DNA of 64,000 bases from Ruminococcus sp. Its GTDB lineage: Bacteria > Bacillota > Clostridia > Oscillospirales > Ruminococcaceae. A program made the position numbers and the translations under genes. The DNA lies in assembly GCA_016288815.1 (NCBI GenBank), contig JAEELF010000017.1, positions 1-64,000 on the forward strand. Direction: 5' to 3'. Every line of letters begins with the position of its first letter. Position 1 is the first letter of the stretch. Below, piece by piece: positions 1-9,712 of this stretch. The notes below the pieces were generated by a model. That model made no database searches. It saw only the letters and a program-made list of their open reading frames with translations, and was not told the origin of the DNA.

Positions 1-2
1 CA

Positions 3-1151
<1,149 letters not shown>

Positions 1152-1163
1152 CGGAGGTGCGGT

Positions 1164-1574
1164 ATGAGACTTGACGGATTCGGGTTATTCGTGGAAGATA
1201 TGGGCGCGATGATACGCTTCTACCGCGACGTGCTCGGGTTTGAGATAAAGGAAGCTGAGAACGCGGCGAACGTGTACCTCATCAAGGACGGCACGCTGTT
1301 CATGCTCTACCGCAGGAGCGATTTCGAAAGCATGACGAGCCGGAAATATGAGTACGTCCGCGGGCTGAACGGTCACTCTGAGCTTGCGTTGTACGTCGAT
1401 ACCTTCGCGGAGGTGGACGAGCAGTTCGCGAAAGCAGTGGAGCTCGGTGCGGAGCCTGTCCTTGAGCCGACAACGGAGCCGTGGGGACAGCGTACCTGCT
1501 ACATCGCCGACCCCGAGGGGAACCTCATCGAGATCGGCTCGTTCGACCGTCCGTTTGAAAGGAGACAGCCATGA
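1164..1574 (+). CDS. VOC (glyoxalase/bleomycin resistance-like) family protein
   Basis: A single vicinal-oxygen-chelate domain of 136 residues. It starts with the typical 'xxDMxxxxxFYRDVLGF' strand-helix pattern and ends with YIADPEGNLIEIGSF, where the Glu is the usual metal ligand. VOC proteins include glyoxalases, isomerases and antibiotic-binding proteins, and the sequence does not tell which substrate applies here. GGAGGTG precedes the ATG. Its last four bases overlap the start of the HAD gene (ATGA), so translation is probably coupled. Confidence 0.85.
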   Translation: MRLDGFGLFVEDMGAMIRFYRDVLGFEIKEAENAANVYLIKDGTLFMLYRRSDFESMTSRKYEYVRGLNGHSELALYVDTFAEVDEQFAKAVELGAEPVLEPTTEPWGQRTCYIADPEGNLIEIGSFDRPFERRQP

Positions 1575-2215
1575 CGCTCGCGATTTTCGACCTCGACGGC
1601 ACTCTCGCGGATACTCTCGCTGACCTTGCGGACGCGACGAACTACGGCCTGCGGGTCATGGGCTGTCCGGAGCACACATACGACGAGTACCGGTATTTCG
1701 TCGGGAACGGCGCGATGAAGCTCTGTGAGCGTGCGCTCCCCGAAGGCAGGAAGCACGAGGCTGAGCGCCTGCACGGGCTGTTCAGCGAGTACTACGGTGC
1801 ACATTACCTCGACAAAACATCGCTTTACGACGGCACACGCGAAATGCTGGCGCGGCTCGCGGAGGGCAAAGTTACTCTTGCTGTTGCGACCAATAAGCCG
1901 CAGGTCTTCGCGCGGGAGATCGTCTCTGCGCTGCTCCCGGAGGTGCAGTTCGTGAAGGTGCTGGGCGGGTGCGGGGAGCGTCCGAAAAAACCGGATACCG
2001 CGATAATCCGTGAGATAATGATTGGGCTCCCGGACGTGGGGAGTGCGTTCATGGTCGGTGACAGCGCCGTTGACATCATGACCGCGCAGAACGCGGGGCT
2101 GACGTCTGTGGGGTGCGTCTGGGGATTCCGCGGGCGCGGCGAGCTGACGTCTGCCGGGGCGGACTTCCTCGCCGAAAAGCCGGGGGATATTGCTCATATT
2201 GTTCTTAGTAAATGA
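1571..2215 (+). CDS. HAD-superfamily phosphatase (phosphoglycolate phosphatase-like)
   Basis: A soluble 214-residue HAD hydrolase. Motif I is FDLDGTLAD at residues 5-13 (nucleophile and acid/base Asp), motif II is VATNKPQ at about 98-104, the motif III lysine is in RPKKPD at about 137-142, and motif IV is MVGDSAVDI at about 158-166. The helical cap between motifs I and II is of the Gph/PGMB type, so phosphoglycolate or a similar small phosphoester is plausible, but the substrate cannot be read from the sequence. The start overlaps the VOC stop by four bases. A strong terminator follows the stop immediately and ends the tgt unit. Confidence 0.85.
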   Translation: MTLAIFDLDGTLADTLADLADATNYGLRVMGCPEHTYDEYRYFVGNGAMKLCERALPEGRKHEAERLHGLFSEYYGAHYLDKTSLYDGTREMLARLAEGKVTLAVATNKPQVFAREIVSALLPEVQFVKVLGGCGERPKKPDTAIIREIMIGLPDVGSAFMVGDSAVDIMTAQNAGLTSVGCVWGFRGRGELTSAGADFLAEKPGDIAHIVLSK

Positions 2216-2247
2216 AAAAGCTGACCTTGACGGTCAGCTTTTATTTT
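2216..2247 (+). terminator. Rho-independent terminator after the tgt-VOC-HAD unit
   Basis: Perfect 11-bp inverted repeat AAAAGCTGACC / GGTCAGCTTTT (2216-2226 and 2232-2242) with a 5-base loop, followed by ATTTTT. It begins one base after the HAD stop codon. Confidence 0.9.
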
Positions 2248-2267
2248 TGTATGAGGGGAATGTTGAG

Positions 2268-2411
2268 GGAGCGTCTGCCGCTGGCAGCGCTCAAATTAAG
2301 TTGTACCCACTTGCGGTTCCCGGAATCTCCTGCGCCTTCGCTTGGACATTCCGACCGCTGCGCAATAAACGCCTCGCTCCTCCTGCCGCCGGCAGCGCTT
2401 CGGCGTTTATT
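2268..2411. repeat. Duplicated CTGCCG-type hairpins and inverted repeat at the guaA 3' end
   Basis: In the gap between the HAD terminator and guaA, a 17-base element CTGCCGCTGGCAGCGCT (2275-2291) recurs with one change at 2383-2399. Each copy folds on itself (CTGCC/GGCAG). The first is extended by GAGCG/CGCTC arms, and the second sits inside a 10-bp inverted repeat AATAAACGCC / GGCGTTTATT (2364-2373 and 2402-2411) that overlaps the guaA stop. No T-run follows, so this is not a standard terminator. No open frame with a ribosome site is visible in 2250-2406. Confidence 0.6.
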
Positions 2412-3960
2412 CCCACTCCACCGTTCCGGGCGGCTTCGAAGTGATATCGTACACTACGCGGTTGACGTGGTCGACCTCATTACACAGGCGGTTCGACACA
2501 CGCGCCAGCACGTCGTAAGGTATACGCGCCCAGTCTGCGGTCATGAAGTCGTCGGTGGTCACTGCGCGTATCGCGATAAGGTGGTCGTAGGTGCGGTGGT
2601 CGCCCATGACGCCCACGGTGTGTACGTCCGGGAGAACCGCGAAGAACTGCTTCAGCTCGCTCTCGATGCCGCTCTTATGTATCTCGTCGCGGAAGACTGC
2701 GTCAGCCTCCTGAAGTATCTTGATCTTTTCTTCGGTGATTTCACCGATGATACGAACGCCGAGACCCGGTCCCGGGAACGGCTGTCTCCACACCAGCTCG
2801 TGCGGTATGCCCAGCTTCTCGCCGACTGCCCTGACCTCGTCCTTGAACAGATCCGCGAGCGGCTCTATCGTGCCCTCAAACTTTATGTCGTCGGGCATTT
2901 TTACCATGTTGTGGTGGGTCTTGATGACAGCTGTGCTGCCCTGTCCTGCCTTCGCGCCCTTGCCGGACTCGATACGGTCAGGGTATATCGTTCCCTGCGC
3001 GAAGAAGCCCTGAGCGCCCTCCTCGCGGATCTTGTTCCAGAAAACGTTGTAGAACTCTGTACCGATTATCTTTCTCTTCTGCTCGGGGTCGGTCACGCCC
3101 TTGAGCTCCTTCAGGAACTTGTCCTTGCAGTTCACGCGGACAAAGTTCATGTCGAACAGCTTCGTGAAGGTCTCCTCAACGAAGTCTCCCTCGTCCTTGC
3201 GCATGAGTCCCTGATCCACGAATACGCAGGTCAGCTGCTTGCCGACCGCGCGGCTGAGAAGTCCCGCCGCTACGGACGAATCCACGCCGCCCGACAGTCC
3301 GAGTATGACCTTCTTGTCGCCTATCTGCTCGCGGAGCTTCGCGACCGTGGTCTCGATGAAGTCGTCCATTACCCAGTCACCGGTGAAGCCGCATACGTCA
3401 TAAAGGAAGTTATGGAGTATCTCGCGTCCGAACTGGCTGTGTGTCACCTCCGGGTGGAACTGTACCGCGTGGAGCTTTCTCTCCTTGTTCTCGAACGCTG
3501 CACACGGGCAGTCGTCCGAATGTGCGGTAACTGTGAAGCCCTCGGGCAGCTTGCTGACATAGTCGGTATGGCTCATCCATACGACGCTCTTTTCCGGCAC
3601 GCCGCCGAACAGCACTCCGCTTCCGCTGTGCGTTACCTCTATCTTTCCGTACTCGCTCTTCTCGCAGCTCTCGACCGCTCCTCCGAGGGTGTATGCCATG
3701 AGCTGGCAGCCGTAGCAGATACCGAGTATCGGCACGCCGATGTCGAATATCTCCTTCGAGATGTGCGGGGATGTCTCGTCGTAAACGCTGTTGGGTCCGC
3801 CGGTGAAGATTATTCCCTTGGGGTCGAGCGCCTTTATCTCGTCAATGGGGGTGTCAAATCTCTTGATCTCACAGTAAACGCCGCACTCACGCACACGCCT
3901 TGCGATGAGCTGGTTGTACTGTCCGCCGAAATCAAGCACGATACAGAGCTGATTTGCCAT
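2407..3960 (-). CDS. guaA: GMP synthase (glutamine-hydrolysing)
   Basis: Converts XMP, glutamine and ATP to GMP, the last step of guanine nucleotide synthesis. At 517 residues it is the two-domain fused form. The N-terminal class I amidotransferase has the Cys loop [11 protein letters not shown] (about 80-90) and [13 protein letters not shown] (His/Glu of the triad, about 163-175). The ATP pyrophosphatase P-loop [16 protein letters not shown] is at about 220-235. The C-terminal dimerisation domain ends in KPPGTVEWE, the family signature. GGAGG precedes the ATG. It appears monocistronic with its own promoter. Confidence 0.98.
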   Translation of the reverse strand: MANQLCIVLDFGGQYNQLIARRVRECGVYCEIKRFDTPIDEIKALDPKGIIFTGGPNSVYDETSPHISKEIFDIGVPILGICYGCQLMAYTLGGAVESCEKSEYGKIEVTHSGSGVLFGGVPEKSVVWMSHTDYVSKLPEGFTVTAHSDDCPCAAFENKERKLHAVQFHPEVTHSQFGREILHNFLYDVCGFTGDWVMDDFIETTVAKLREQIGDKKVILGLSGGVDSSVAAGLLSRAVGKQLTCVFVDQGLMRKDEGDFVEETFTKLFDMNFVRVNCKDKFLKELKGVTDPEQKRKIIGTEFYNVFWNKIREEGAQGFFAQGTIYPDRIESGKGAKAGQGSTAVIKTHHNMVKMPDDIKFEGTIEPLADLFKDEVRAVGEKLGIPHELVWRQPFPGPGLGVRIIGEITEEKIKILQEADAVFRDEIHKSGIESELKQFFAVLPDVHTVGVMGDHRTYDHLIAIRAVTTDDFMTADWARIPYDVLARVSNRLCNEVDHVNRVVYDITSKPPGTVEWE

Positions 3961-4022
3961 AATACCTCCTTAATTCGCCGCATTTACGGCAGCGGCTGCC
4001 GAGTTCTACGTTTTACTCTCTT

Positions 4023-4051
4023 ATTATGCCACATTTCACTGTTTTTTGCAA
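4023..4051 (-). promoter_or_regulatory. Probable SigA promoter of guaA
   Basis: On the minus strand TTGCAA (4046-4051), 17 bp, CATAAT (4023-4028), about 60 bases upstream of guaA. The short leader contains a CGGCAG/CTGCCG hairpin at about 3987-4001. No purine riboswitch core is recognised in it. Confidence 0.5.
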
Positions 4052-4064
4052 GTGCTTTTGAGTG

Positions 4065-4095
4065 AAAAAAGGAGTCCAAAACGGACTCCTTTTTT
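4065..4095 (-). terminator. Terminator of the dockerin-esterase gene
   Basis: Inverted repeat GGAGTCC-AAAAC-GGACTCC (4071-4089) flanked by A-run and T-run, so it can work in both directions. It sits just after the stop of the esterase gene read on the minus strand. Confidence 0.88.
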
Positions 4096-4099
4096 GTAA

Positions 4100-7000
4100 T
4101 TACTTTACATAGCCGGACAGACCTGCTATCTGCTGGTCCTTGACTGCCTTCGCGACGAGTCCTGCGACAACGTTCGCTCCTGTCTCGCAGAAGTGTGTGC
4201 CGTCAGTCGAGCCCTCGACCACGCCGATGAGGTGGTAGAGCTTGGCAGCGTCGTAGCCGATGCTGTTGTAGTGGTTCACCATGATGGTGTTGAGGTCGAT
4301 GCAGGGAATGTAATACTTCGCTGCGAGCTGCTTGCAGGCGTCGCAGTAGTTGGTGTAGCTGTTCACGAACTTGCCGTTGGAGTACGCCTTCATGCCGATG
4401 ACTGTTGTCACGAGTATCGGGGTCGCGCCCTTGGAGATAGTATCCTTGATGAAGGAGGTCATGTACCACTCATAGGAGCCCTCGGCCGGGTTATTGACAT
4501 CGCCGCAGACGGGAGCATAGCGCTCCTCCTTGGAGTAGTCGGCGTCGTTTATCGCGAACTGTATCATAACGTAGTCGCCAGGCTTGAGATTGTCAGTTAT
4601 CGCGGCGAATCTTCCCTGATCGTAGAACGACTTGGAGCTGCGTCCCGCGATAGAGTGGTTAGCGACCGTAACGCCTTCATTGAAGTAGTCGCCGAGGTAG
4701 CAGCCCCAGCCCTGCTGCGGCGCGTAGCTCTCCCTGTAGGTCTGTACTGTTGAGTCGCCGGCGATGTATATCACGCGGTTATCAGTTTCAGTGTTCAGCG
4801 GGTCGGAGCTGGGATCGTATATCTCTGCGATAGGCTCGTCGGTGAGCGCGAGTGTGATGTAATCGAAGTTGGGTCCGCCCTCGGATACTGCCGAGACGAA
4901 CTGTATGGTGTTCTGTCCGGCTCTGAGCGGGAGGACTATCCCCACCTGCAGCCATGTAGTCCAGCTGCCTGTGCCTGTGAACGACTGGAGCCAGTATTCC
5001 TGCGTATTGCCGTTAACATAGACTCTCGTCTTCCTGTCAACTTCTGAGCCGTTCGCAAATCCGATGGCAGTGTAGTAGTTGCCGTCCTGTTCAGTCTCGA
5101 CCGTGAAGGTAATGCTGCTGCCCTCGACGTTATTGAGGTTCACGAAGCCGATGTTGTCTGTCCTGCCCATTGAGGCTTCGGTCTTGGTGAAGCCCTCGTT
5201 GTTGGACTCAGCCCAGCCGTCATCCCATGTCTGGTCTACCGCGAAGTAGTAACCTGCATAGGGGTCGGCGGATGTGGTGACTGTGGTCTCGGTCGTTGTA
5301 GTCTGGGGGGCGGTGGACTGGGTGGTGATAACGACGGGGTCGTAGTATTCAACGGGCGGGAGCTCCTCAAGTCCTGCCTCATAGCGCTGGATAAAGAGCG
5401 CGTCAGCATTGGTGACGCCGTCACTGCCGCCTGTTACGTCGGCGTTTATCCTGCCCTGCTGAGTGAGGAAGTAGCTGTCGGGGTCTGCCTGTGAGCGCAT
5501 GATCGCTACGGCGTCAGCCATATCGACGTTGCTGTCCTCATTGGCGTCTCCGGGACGCTTTTTCAGCTTGGGAGCCTCGGTCTGCACGGTGGTCTCATAG
5601 GGGGAGGTCAGCGTGGTGTCGGGGAGGGTCGAGGAAGTCTCAGCCGCGGTAGTCGTCGTAGTGGTCGTGGTGGTCTCGGTGGTGGTGGTGACTGTTGTGG
5701 TGACGGTCTCAGCCTGCCATACCTGACACTTGCTGTAGGTCATGCCCCACTGCTGTACGTTCGCGCCGTTAGATGTGCTTGCTGAATCGACCTCAACGAA
5801 GCAGGCGTCGCGCGAGGAGCGGGTGGAGATGTAGTATGAGCCGTCGCCAAGCTTCGTGAACTGGAACAGCATCATGCTGTCTGAGCCGGAATAAGGGACG
5901 ATCTCGATGTTGCCGCCGTTGTCGCCGCTCATAGCCTTGAGGACGTAGTTCGGGTCAGCAACGGAATGGACGTAGTAGTAGGTAGTGCCGTTCGCGAAGG
6001 GAGCGAGCGTCCACTGCTGGCAGGAGAGGTCGTTCGAGCCCCACTGCTGGACGTTCGAGCCCTCAGCCATGTTTCCGTCAACGATGTCCATGACCAGTCC
6101 GCTGTTGGAGTTCTTGAAGGTGTAGACCTTGGAGGTGTCCATCTCGGTGTCGCCGATCTTCATCAGGCTCTGGATTATCTCGGCGTTTTTCTGGGCGCCG
6201 AGCTTGCTCTGGTGGAGATCGTCGTCAGCAGCATAGTAGGAGGTCATAGCGTCGTAGCCGCCTATCGAGAGACCGAAATCCTGCCATGCATTGAAATCGT
6301 CGATGACAGTGACGTTCTGCTCTGCGCCTATCTGGTCGAGCTGACCGCCGAACCAGCGTCCCTCAAGGAGAGAGCTGCGGCTGAGGTCGCCGTGTCTTCC
6401 CTGCTGCTTGACAAGGATAACGTTCATGCCCTTGTTCTTGGCAGTCTTTACCATGTCAGTAACTACAGCGTAGTACTCATCGCCGTTGGAGTAGTTGGTA
6501 TCATTTATGCCGATCGAGATTATATAGTAATCTCCGGGCTTGCCGTAGTACTTGATCGCGTCGAACTGTCCGCCGTCCACGAAGCCTTTGGCGTACTGTC
6601 CGCTCGAGGCCTGATTTCTGACCTCGAAAACGTTCGTGTTGACGTAGTCGCCGAGGAACTGTCCCCAGCCGTGCTGGGCGGTGTCGGCGGTGTTGTAGTA
6701 GTTCGCGACGGTCGAGTCGCCGCAGATCCAGATAGTCGGCTTCATCTCGCCGGTAGTGTTGAGCTGGGTGATCTCTATCGCGGAGATTGAGAACTGCGTG
6801 TTCGCTCTGCCCGCAACTGCGGAGATATTGAGCTGACCGTCAGTGACAGGCACCTGAATGGTCTCAACGGCGTTGTTGCCGGTGAGGTTTATCATCTGGA
6901 GCATACCCTCGACCATTATCGAGGTGCGGGAGACATTTCCCGTGGTTACTGTGAGCTGGTACAGTCCCGTGGGGAGATCAACATTGAACTGTCCGCCCGT

Positions 7001-7276
7001 GAACTGCACGGCGTCGCTGAGAGCGCCCGAGCCGCCTGCCGCGACGTCCGCTACGCTGCCAGAGAAGCCGTAGCCTGTGCCGGCATTGTAGCCGTTAGAG
7101 GCGCTGACTCCGGTGTAGCCGCCGGCCGTTCCGCCGCCTCCGAGGTCGAACTTCCAGTTTGCCGTCGCAGCGCTCGCCTCAAGCGTCCGCACGGGACTAT
7201 TCAGTCCGATACCGGCAAAAGCAGTCAGAGAAAGAGCGAGAGAGGTCAGTCCGCTGACTATTTTTTTGAATTTCAT
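4100..7276 (-). CDS. Secreted dockerin protein with two SGNH (rhamnogalacturonan acetylesterase-like) domains
   Basis: About 1058 residues from the ATG at 7276, which lies eight bases after a TGGAGG ribosome site; an ATG two codons upstream is possible. Order of parts: signal peptide with lysine start (1-38); beta-sandwich typical of the N-terminus of rhamnogalacturonan acetylesterases (about 40-172); first SGNH hydrolase with GDSTVAN at 186-192, IGIND near 255, and a terminal Asp-x-x-His at about 352-355; ricin/CBM13-like trefoil with repeated QQW (380-522); Thr-rich linker (525-567); type I dockerin with two Ca-binding loops, GDANEDSNVDMAD and NADVTGGSDGVTNAD (574-639); second Thr linker; CBM35-like module (674-812); second SGNH hydrolase with GDSTVQT at 840-846 and DGTHF at about 1025. 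The likely role is pectin deacetylation, docked to a scaffoldin. The two esterase heads are diverged, so they may act on different acetyl positions. Substrate and attachment are inferred. Confidence 0.88.
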   Translation of the reverse strand: MKFKKIVSGLTSLALSLTAFAGIGLNSPVRTLEASAATANWKFDLGGGGTAGGYTGVSASNGYNAGTGYGFSGSVADVAAGGSGALSDAVQFTGGQFNVDLPTGLYQLTVTTGNVSRTSIMVEGMLQMINLTGNNAVETIQVPVTDGQLNISAVAGRANTQFSISAIEITQLNTTGEMKPTIWICGDSTVANYYNTADTAQHGWGQFLGDYVNTNVFEVRNQASSGQYAKGFVDGGQFDAIKYYGKPGDYYIISIGINDTNYSNGDEYYAVVTDMVKTAKNKGMNVILVKQQGRHGDLSRSSLLEGRWFGGQLDQIGAEQNVTVIDDFNAWQDFGLSIGGYDAMTSYYAADDDLHQSKLGAQKNAEIIQSLMKIGDTEMDTSKVYTFKNSNSGLVMDIVDGNMAEGSNVQQWGSNDLSCQQWTLAPFANGTTYYYVHSVADPNYVLKAMSGDNGGNIEIVPYSGSDSMMLFQFTKLGDGSYYISTRSSRDACFVEVDSASTSNGANVQQWGMTYSKCQVWQAETVTTTVTTTTETTTTTTTTTAAETSSTLPDTTLTSPYETTVQTEAPKLKKRPGDANEDSNVDMADAVAIMRSQADPDSYFLTQQGRINADVTGGSDGVTNADALFIQRYEAGLEELPPVEYYDPVVITTQSTAPQTTTTETTVTTSADPYAGYYFAVDQTWDDGWAESNNEGFTKTEASMGRTDNIGFVNLNNVEGSSITFTVETEQDGNYYTAIGFANGSEVDRKTRVYVNGNTQEYWLQSFTGTGSWTTWLQVGIVLPLRAGQNTIQFVSAVSEGGPNFDYITLALTDEPIAEIYDPSSDPLNTETDNRVIYIAGDSTVQTYRESYAPQQGWGCYLGDYFNEGVTVANHSIAGRSSKSFYDQGRFAAITDNLKPGDYVMIQFAINDADYSKEERYAPVCGDVNNPAEGSYEWYMTSFIKDTISKGATPILVTTVIGMKAYSNGKFVNSYTNYCDACKQLAAKYYIPCIDLNTIMVNHYNSIGYDAAKLYHLIGVVEGSTDGTHFCETGANVVAGLVAKAVKDQQIAGLSGYVK

Positions 7277-7337
7277 TGCCATTTCCTCCAAATCAGATAA
7301 ATTAATTAAACAAACTCCGTACTTTTTATCACATTTA

Positions 7338-7366
7338 ATTTTATCATAAAAAGTTTGCAAAGTCAA
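7338..7366 (-). promoter_or_regulatory. SigA-type promoter of the dockerin esterase
   Basis: Minus strand TTGACT (7361-7366), 17 bp, TAAAAT (7338-7343) in an AT-rich 280-base intergenic region shared with the divergent RadC-like gene. The leader to the ATG is about 55 bases. Confidence 0.7.
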
Positions 7367-7483
7367 GACTGCACATATTACATTTTGAATCATTTTTATG
7401 TCTTTCTGTGTACTTTTCGGTGCATTATATGTACAATAATCCTTTTCCAAAAGGAATATTTATACATATTTCCATAAATATCA

Positions 7484-7512
7484 TTGAAATTTTCATAATT
7501 ATACGGTAGAAT
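7484..7512 (+). promoter_or_regulatory. Probable promoter of the tandem RadC genes
   Basis: TTGAAA (7484-7489), 17 bp, TAGAAT (7507-7512), 45 bases before the ATG at 7557. It is divergent from the esterase promoter. Confidence 0.55.
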
Positions 7513-7556
7513 CAGAATTGGGAATATTCTACGGCAAACGATCAGGACGTGATAGA

Positions 7557-8249
7557 ATGGACAAAAAGAATCTGCACTGCGGACACCGCGACAGGATCCG
7601 CAAAAGACTGCTCGAGACCGGCGGGCGCGGCTTTTGCAGCCATGAGCTGCTTGAACTGCTGCTGTTTTACGTCCTCCCGAGGGTCAATACAAACGAGCTC
7701 GCGCACGGGCTGACTGAGCGATTCGGCTCCCTCAGCAGCGTGCTCACCGCCGACCCGGACGAGCTCACCAAGGTCAAAGGCATCAGCAGCTCCACTGCGG
7801 GCTTCCTTCAGGTCGTGTACAGACTATGCACCGCGTACACCTCCGAGACGGGCAGTGTCATGCGGTTTTCCGGCACCGGCGAGATTTGCAGCTACCTCGT
7901 CTCGTACTTCGCCGCTGCGGCTCCGGACGTCTGTCTTATACTGAATCTAGGACCGCAGCTCCAGCTGCTCAACAGCGTGAGCTTCCCTGCCGCAGACCTC
8001 GCCGACGGTACGGTCACTGCGCGCGAGCTTGCCGAGATATCGCTCAAAAATCGCTCCCGCAGGATAGTCGCCGGGATAAACCACGCCGGACGTCTGCCTG
8101 TCCCGACGGAAGAGGATTTCGTCCTCGCAAGACGTCTCGCGGAGCTGCTCGCACCGCTCAGCATACCGCTTGCTGATGTCATTATCTGCGGCTGTGGACA
8201 TTCATTTTCAATGCGTGAAAAGGGAGCTTTCAGCTTCGGGGAGGTCTGA
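7557..8249 (+). CDS. RadC-family (JAB/MPN) protein with eroded metal site
   Basis: A 230-residue protein starting at ATG 7557, with AGGA at 7544-7547; an upstream TTG at 7518 is less likely. The N-terminal half has a helix-hairpin-helix region of RadC type (LTKVKGIS). The C-terminal half is the JAB/MPN fold. Intact RadC proteins carry His-x-His followed by an Asp as metal ligands. Here the first His is Ile (INHAG at about 174-178), while the second His and the Asp of TEED remain. It may be a non-catalytic partner of the paralogue that begins on the very next base after its stop. Function is unknown; RadC itself is poorly understood. Confidence 0.75.
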   Translation: MDKKNLHCGHRDRIRKRLLETGGRGFCSHELLELLLFYVLPRVNTNELAHGLTERFGSLSSVLTADPDELTKVKGISSSTAGFLQVVYRLCTAYTSETGSVMRFSGTGEICSYLVSYFAAAAPDVCLILNLGPQLQLLNSVSFPAADLADGTVTARELAEISLKNRSRRIVAGINHAGRLPVPTEEDFVLARRLAELLAPLSIPLADVIICGCGHSFSMREKGAFSFGEV

Positions 8250-8960
8250 ATGGGCAGGAACGACGAAACAAGGAGTCTGCGCGAACAGCTGCTGCGCGCC
8301 TTCGCGGAGGGCTCAGATATGGGTGACGAGGAGCTTCTCACGCTCGCGCTCACCTACTCCGAGAAGTGCGATGTGCCGCGGACTGTCCGGCAGCTTCTCG
8401 ATACCTACGGCAGCCTCGCGGCGGTCTGCGACGCTGACCCGCGCACCCTCATGCGCAGCTTTGATGTGTCCGAGAGCACAGCTGTGCTGCTGCGGCTGGT
8501 CACCATAATAAGCCGGGACATCGCTATGGAGCGCCGCAGGATAAAGCGGCTCGATTCTCCGGAGACCGCCAAGCGCTATTTTTCGAGCTATTTCATTGGT
8601 GCGTCCGCTGAGCACTTCGCTGCGGCGGCGCTCGGCAAAGATATGACTATCAAGGCAGTGCGCACGCTCGCCGTCGGGGACTACACCGGCGTCGAGGCTT
8701 CAAACAGGGATATCGTGGCATTCGCACTCGACAGCGGGACAGACGTCCTCATCATCGCGCACTGCCACCCGCTCGGCTCGTGTGAGCCCTCTGACCGCGA
8801 TATATCCGCGACTGCGGCGCTCATAAGGCTGCTCGGCGGGCTCGGCATCACTCTCGCCGACCATATAATCACCGGCGCTGAAAAGTCCCTCTCCATGCGT
8901 GAGCGGACGGATATCTTCCCCGAGCTGCCGGAAAAGCTCTGCGGGCAGAGTGCAAAATAA
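8250..8960 (+). CDS. radC: RadC-family (JAB/MPN) protein, metal site intact
   Basis: A 236-residue protein of the same architecture as the preceding gene: HhH-like N-terminus and JAB domain. The metal motif HCHPLGSCEPSDRD (H171, H173, D184) is complete, and the C-terminus DHIITGAEKSLSMRER matches the family ending. Its ATG directly abuts the upstream stop, so the pair must be translated together. The biological role of RadC proteins is not settled. Confidence 0.85.
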   Translation: MGRNDETRSLREQLLRAFAEGSDMGDEELLTLALTYSEKCDVPRTVRQLLDTYGSLAAVCDADPRTLMRSFDVSESTAVLLRLVTIISRDIAMERRRIKRLDSPETAKRYFSSYFIGASAEHFAAAALGKDMTIKAVRTLAVGDYTGVEASNRDIVAFALDSGTDVLIIAHCHPLGSCEPSDRDISATAALIRLLGGLGITLADHIITGAEKSLSMRERTDIFPELPEKLCGQSAK

Positions 8961-8982
8961 TTGCAAAATATCGAAAAATCCT

Positions 8983-9011
8983 TTGACATATACTGAATTT
9001 GCTGATACAAT
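8983..9011 (+). promoter_or_regulatory. SigA promoter of the two-component operon
   Basis: TTGACA (8983-8988), 17 bp, TACAAT (9006-9011), 35 bases before the response regulator ATG. It is near-consensus and expected to be strong. Confidence 0.8.
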
Positions 9012-9046
9012 TATCTTAACACAAATTCTTCGTATCGAGGTGCGTT

Positions 9047-9712
9047 ATGATAAATATTCTCATCATCGAGGACGACGTCAATATCGCGAAAATGATAAAG
9101 GCGACCCTCTCTATCGTGAACTACTCCGGCTTCTGCTGCTACGACGGAAAGTCCGGCGCTGAGGAGGCTCTGAAGGGCAGTTACGACCTCATTCTCCTCG
9201 ACGTCATGCTGCCCGAGATGAACGGCTTCGAGGTCATGGAGCAGATACGCTCCTGCGGCACGCCGGTCATCTTCCTCACTGCCATGCAGGACGTCGCGGA
9301 CAAGGTCAAGGGGCTCAGGCTCGGCGCGGAGGACTACATCGTCAAGCCGTTCGAGGCGCTCGAGCTGCTCGCGAGGGTGGACGTCGTGCTGCGGCGCTCC
9401 AACAAGACTCAGGACACTATCGACTACGGCGACATCAGCGTGGACATGGGACGCCACATCATCACGCAAAAGGGCGAGCCTGTCCAGCTCACGCCCAAGG
9501 AGTTCGACGTCATAGTATACTTTTTGCAGCACCAGGACATCGCCGTTTCGCGCGAGAGACTGCTCTCGAGCGTCTGGGGATATGAGTTCGGCGGAGAGAG
9601 CCGCACTGTGGATATACACGTCCAGCAGGTGCGCCGCAAGCTCGGTCTCCGGGATAAGCTCATAACCATCCCCAAGCTCGGCTACAGACTTGAAAGCCAG
9701 GATACAGTATGA
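9047..9712 (+). CDS. OmpR/PhoB-family response regulator
   Basis: 221 residues: a receiver domain with acidic pocket EDD at 8-10, phospho-acceptor Asp52 (LILLDVMLP) and lysine in IVKPFE at about 104, then a winged-helix DNA-binding domain (about 125-218) ending RTVDIHVQQVRRKL...TIPKLGYRLE. GAGGTG precedes the ATG. The stop overlaps the kinase start by four bases, so the two form a cognate pair. The targets are unknown; the two exported proteins downstream belong to the same unit. Confidence 0.95.
   Translation: MINILIIEDDVNIAKMIKATLSIVNYSGFCCYDGKSGAEEALKGSYDLILLDVMLPEMNGFEVMEQIRSCGTPVIFLTAMQDVADKVKGLRLGAEDYIVKPFEALELLARVDVVLRRSNKTQDTIDYGDISVDMGRHIITQKGEPVQLTPKEFDVIVYFLQHQDIAVSRERLLSSVWGYEFGGESRTVDIHVQQVRRKLGLRDKLITIPKLGYRLESQDTV

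Noticed and set aside
2212..4065. 617-codon open frame on the plus strand, antisense to guaA
   Set aside because: A shadow frame created by strong third-position G/C bias; no ribosome site, no protein-like domain, and guaA on the other strand is certain.
5236..5700. Repetitive tract in the esterase gene as a CRISPR or tandem repeat locus
   Set aside because: The repetition encodes Thr-rich linkers in frame; there are no regular repeat-spacer units.
7277..7450. 58-codon extension of the dockerin esterase
   Set aside because: It covers the promoter and hides the signal peptide; the ATG at 7276 follows TGGAGG.
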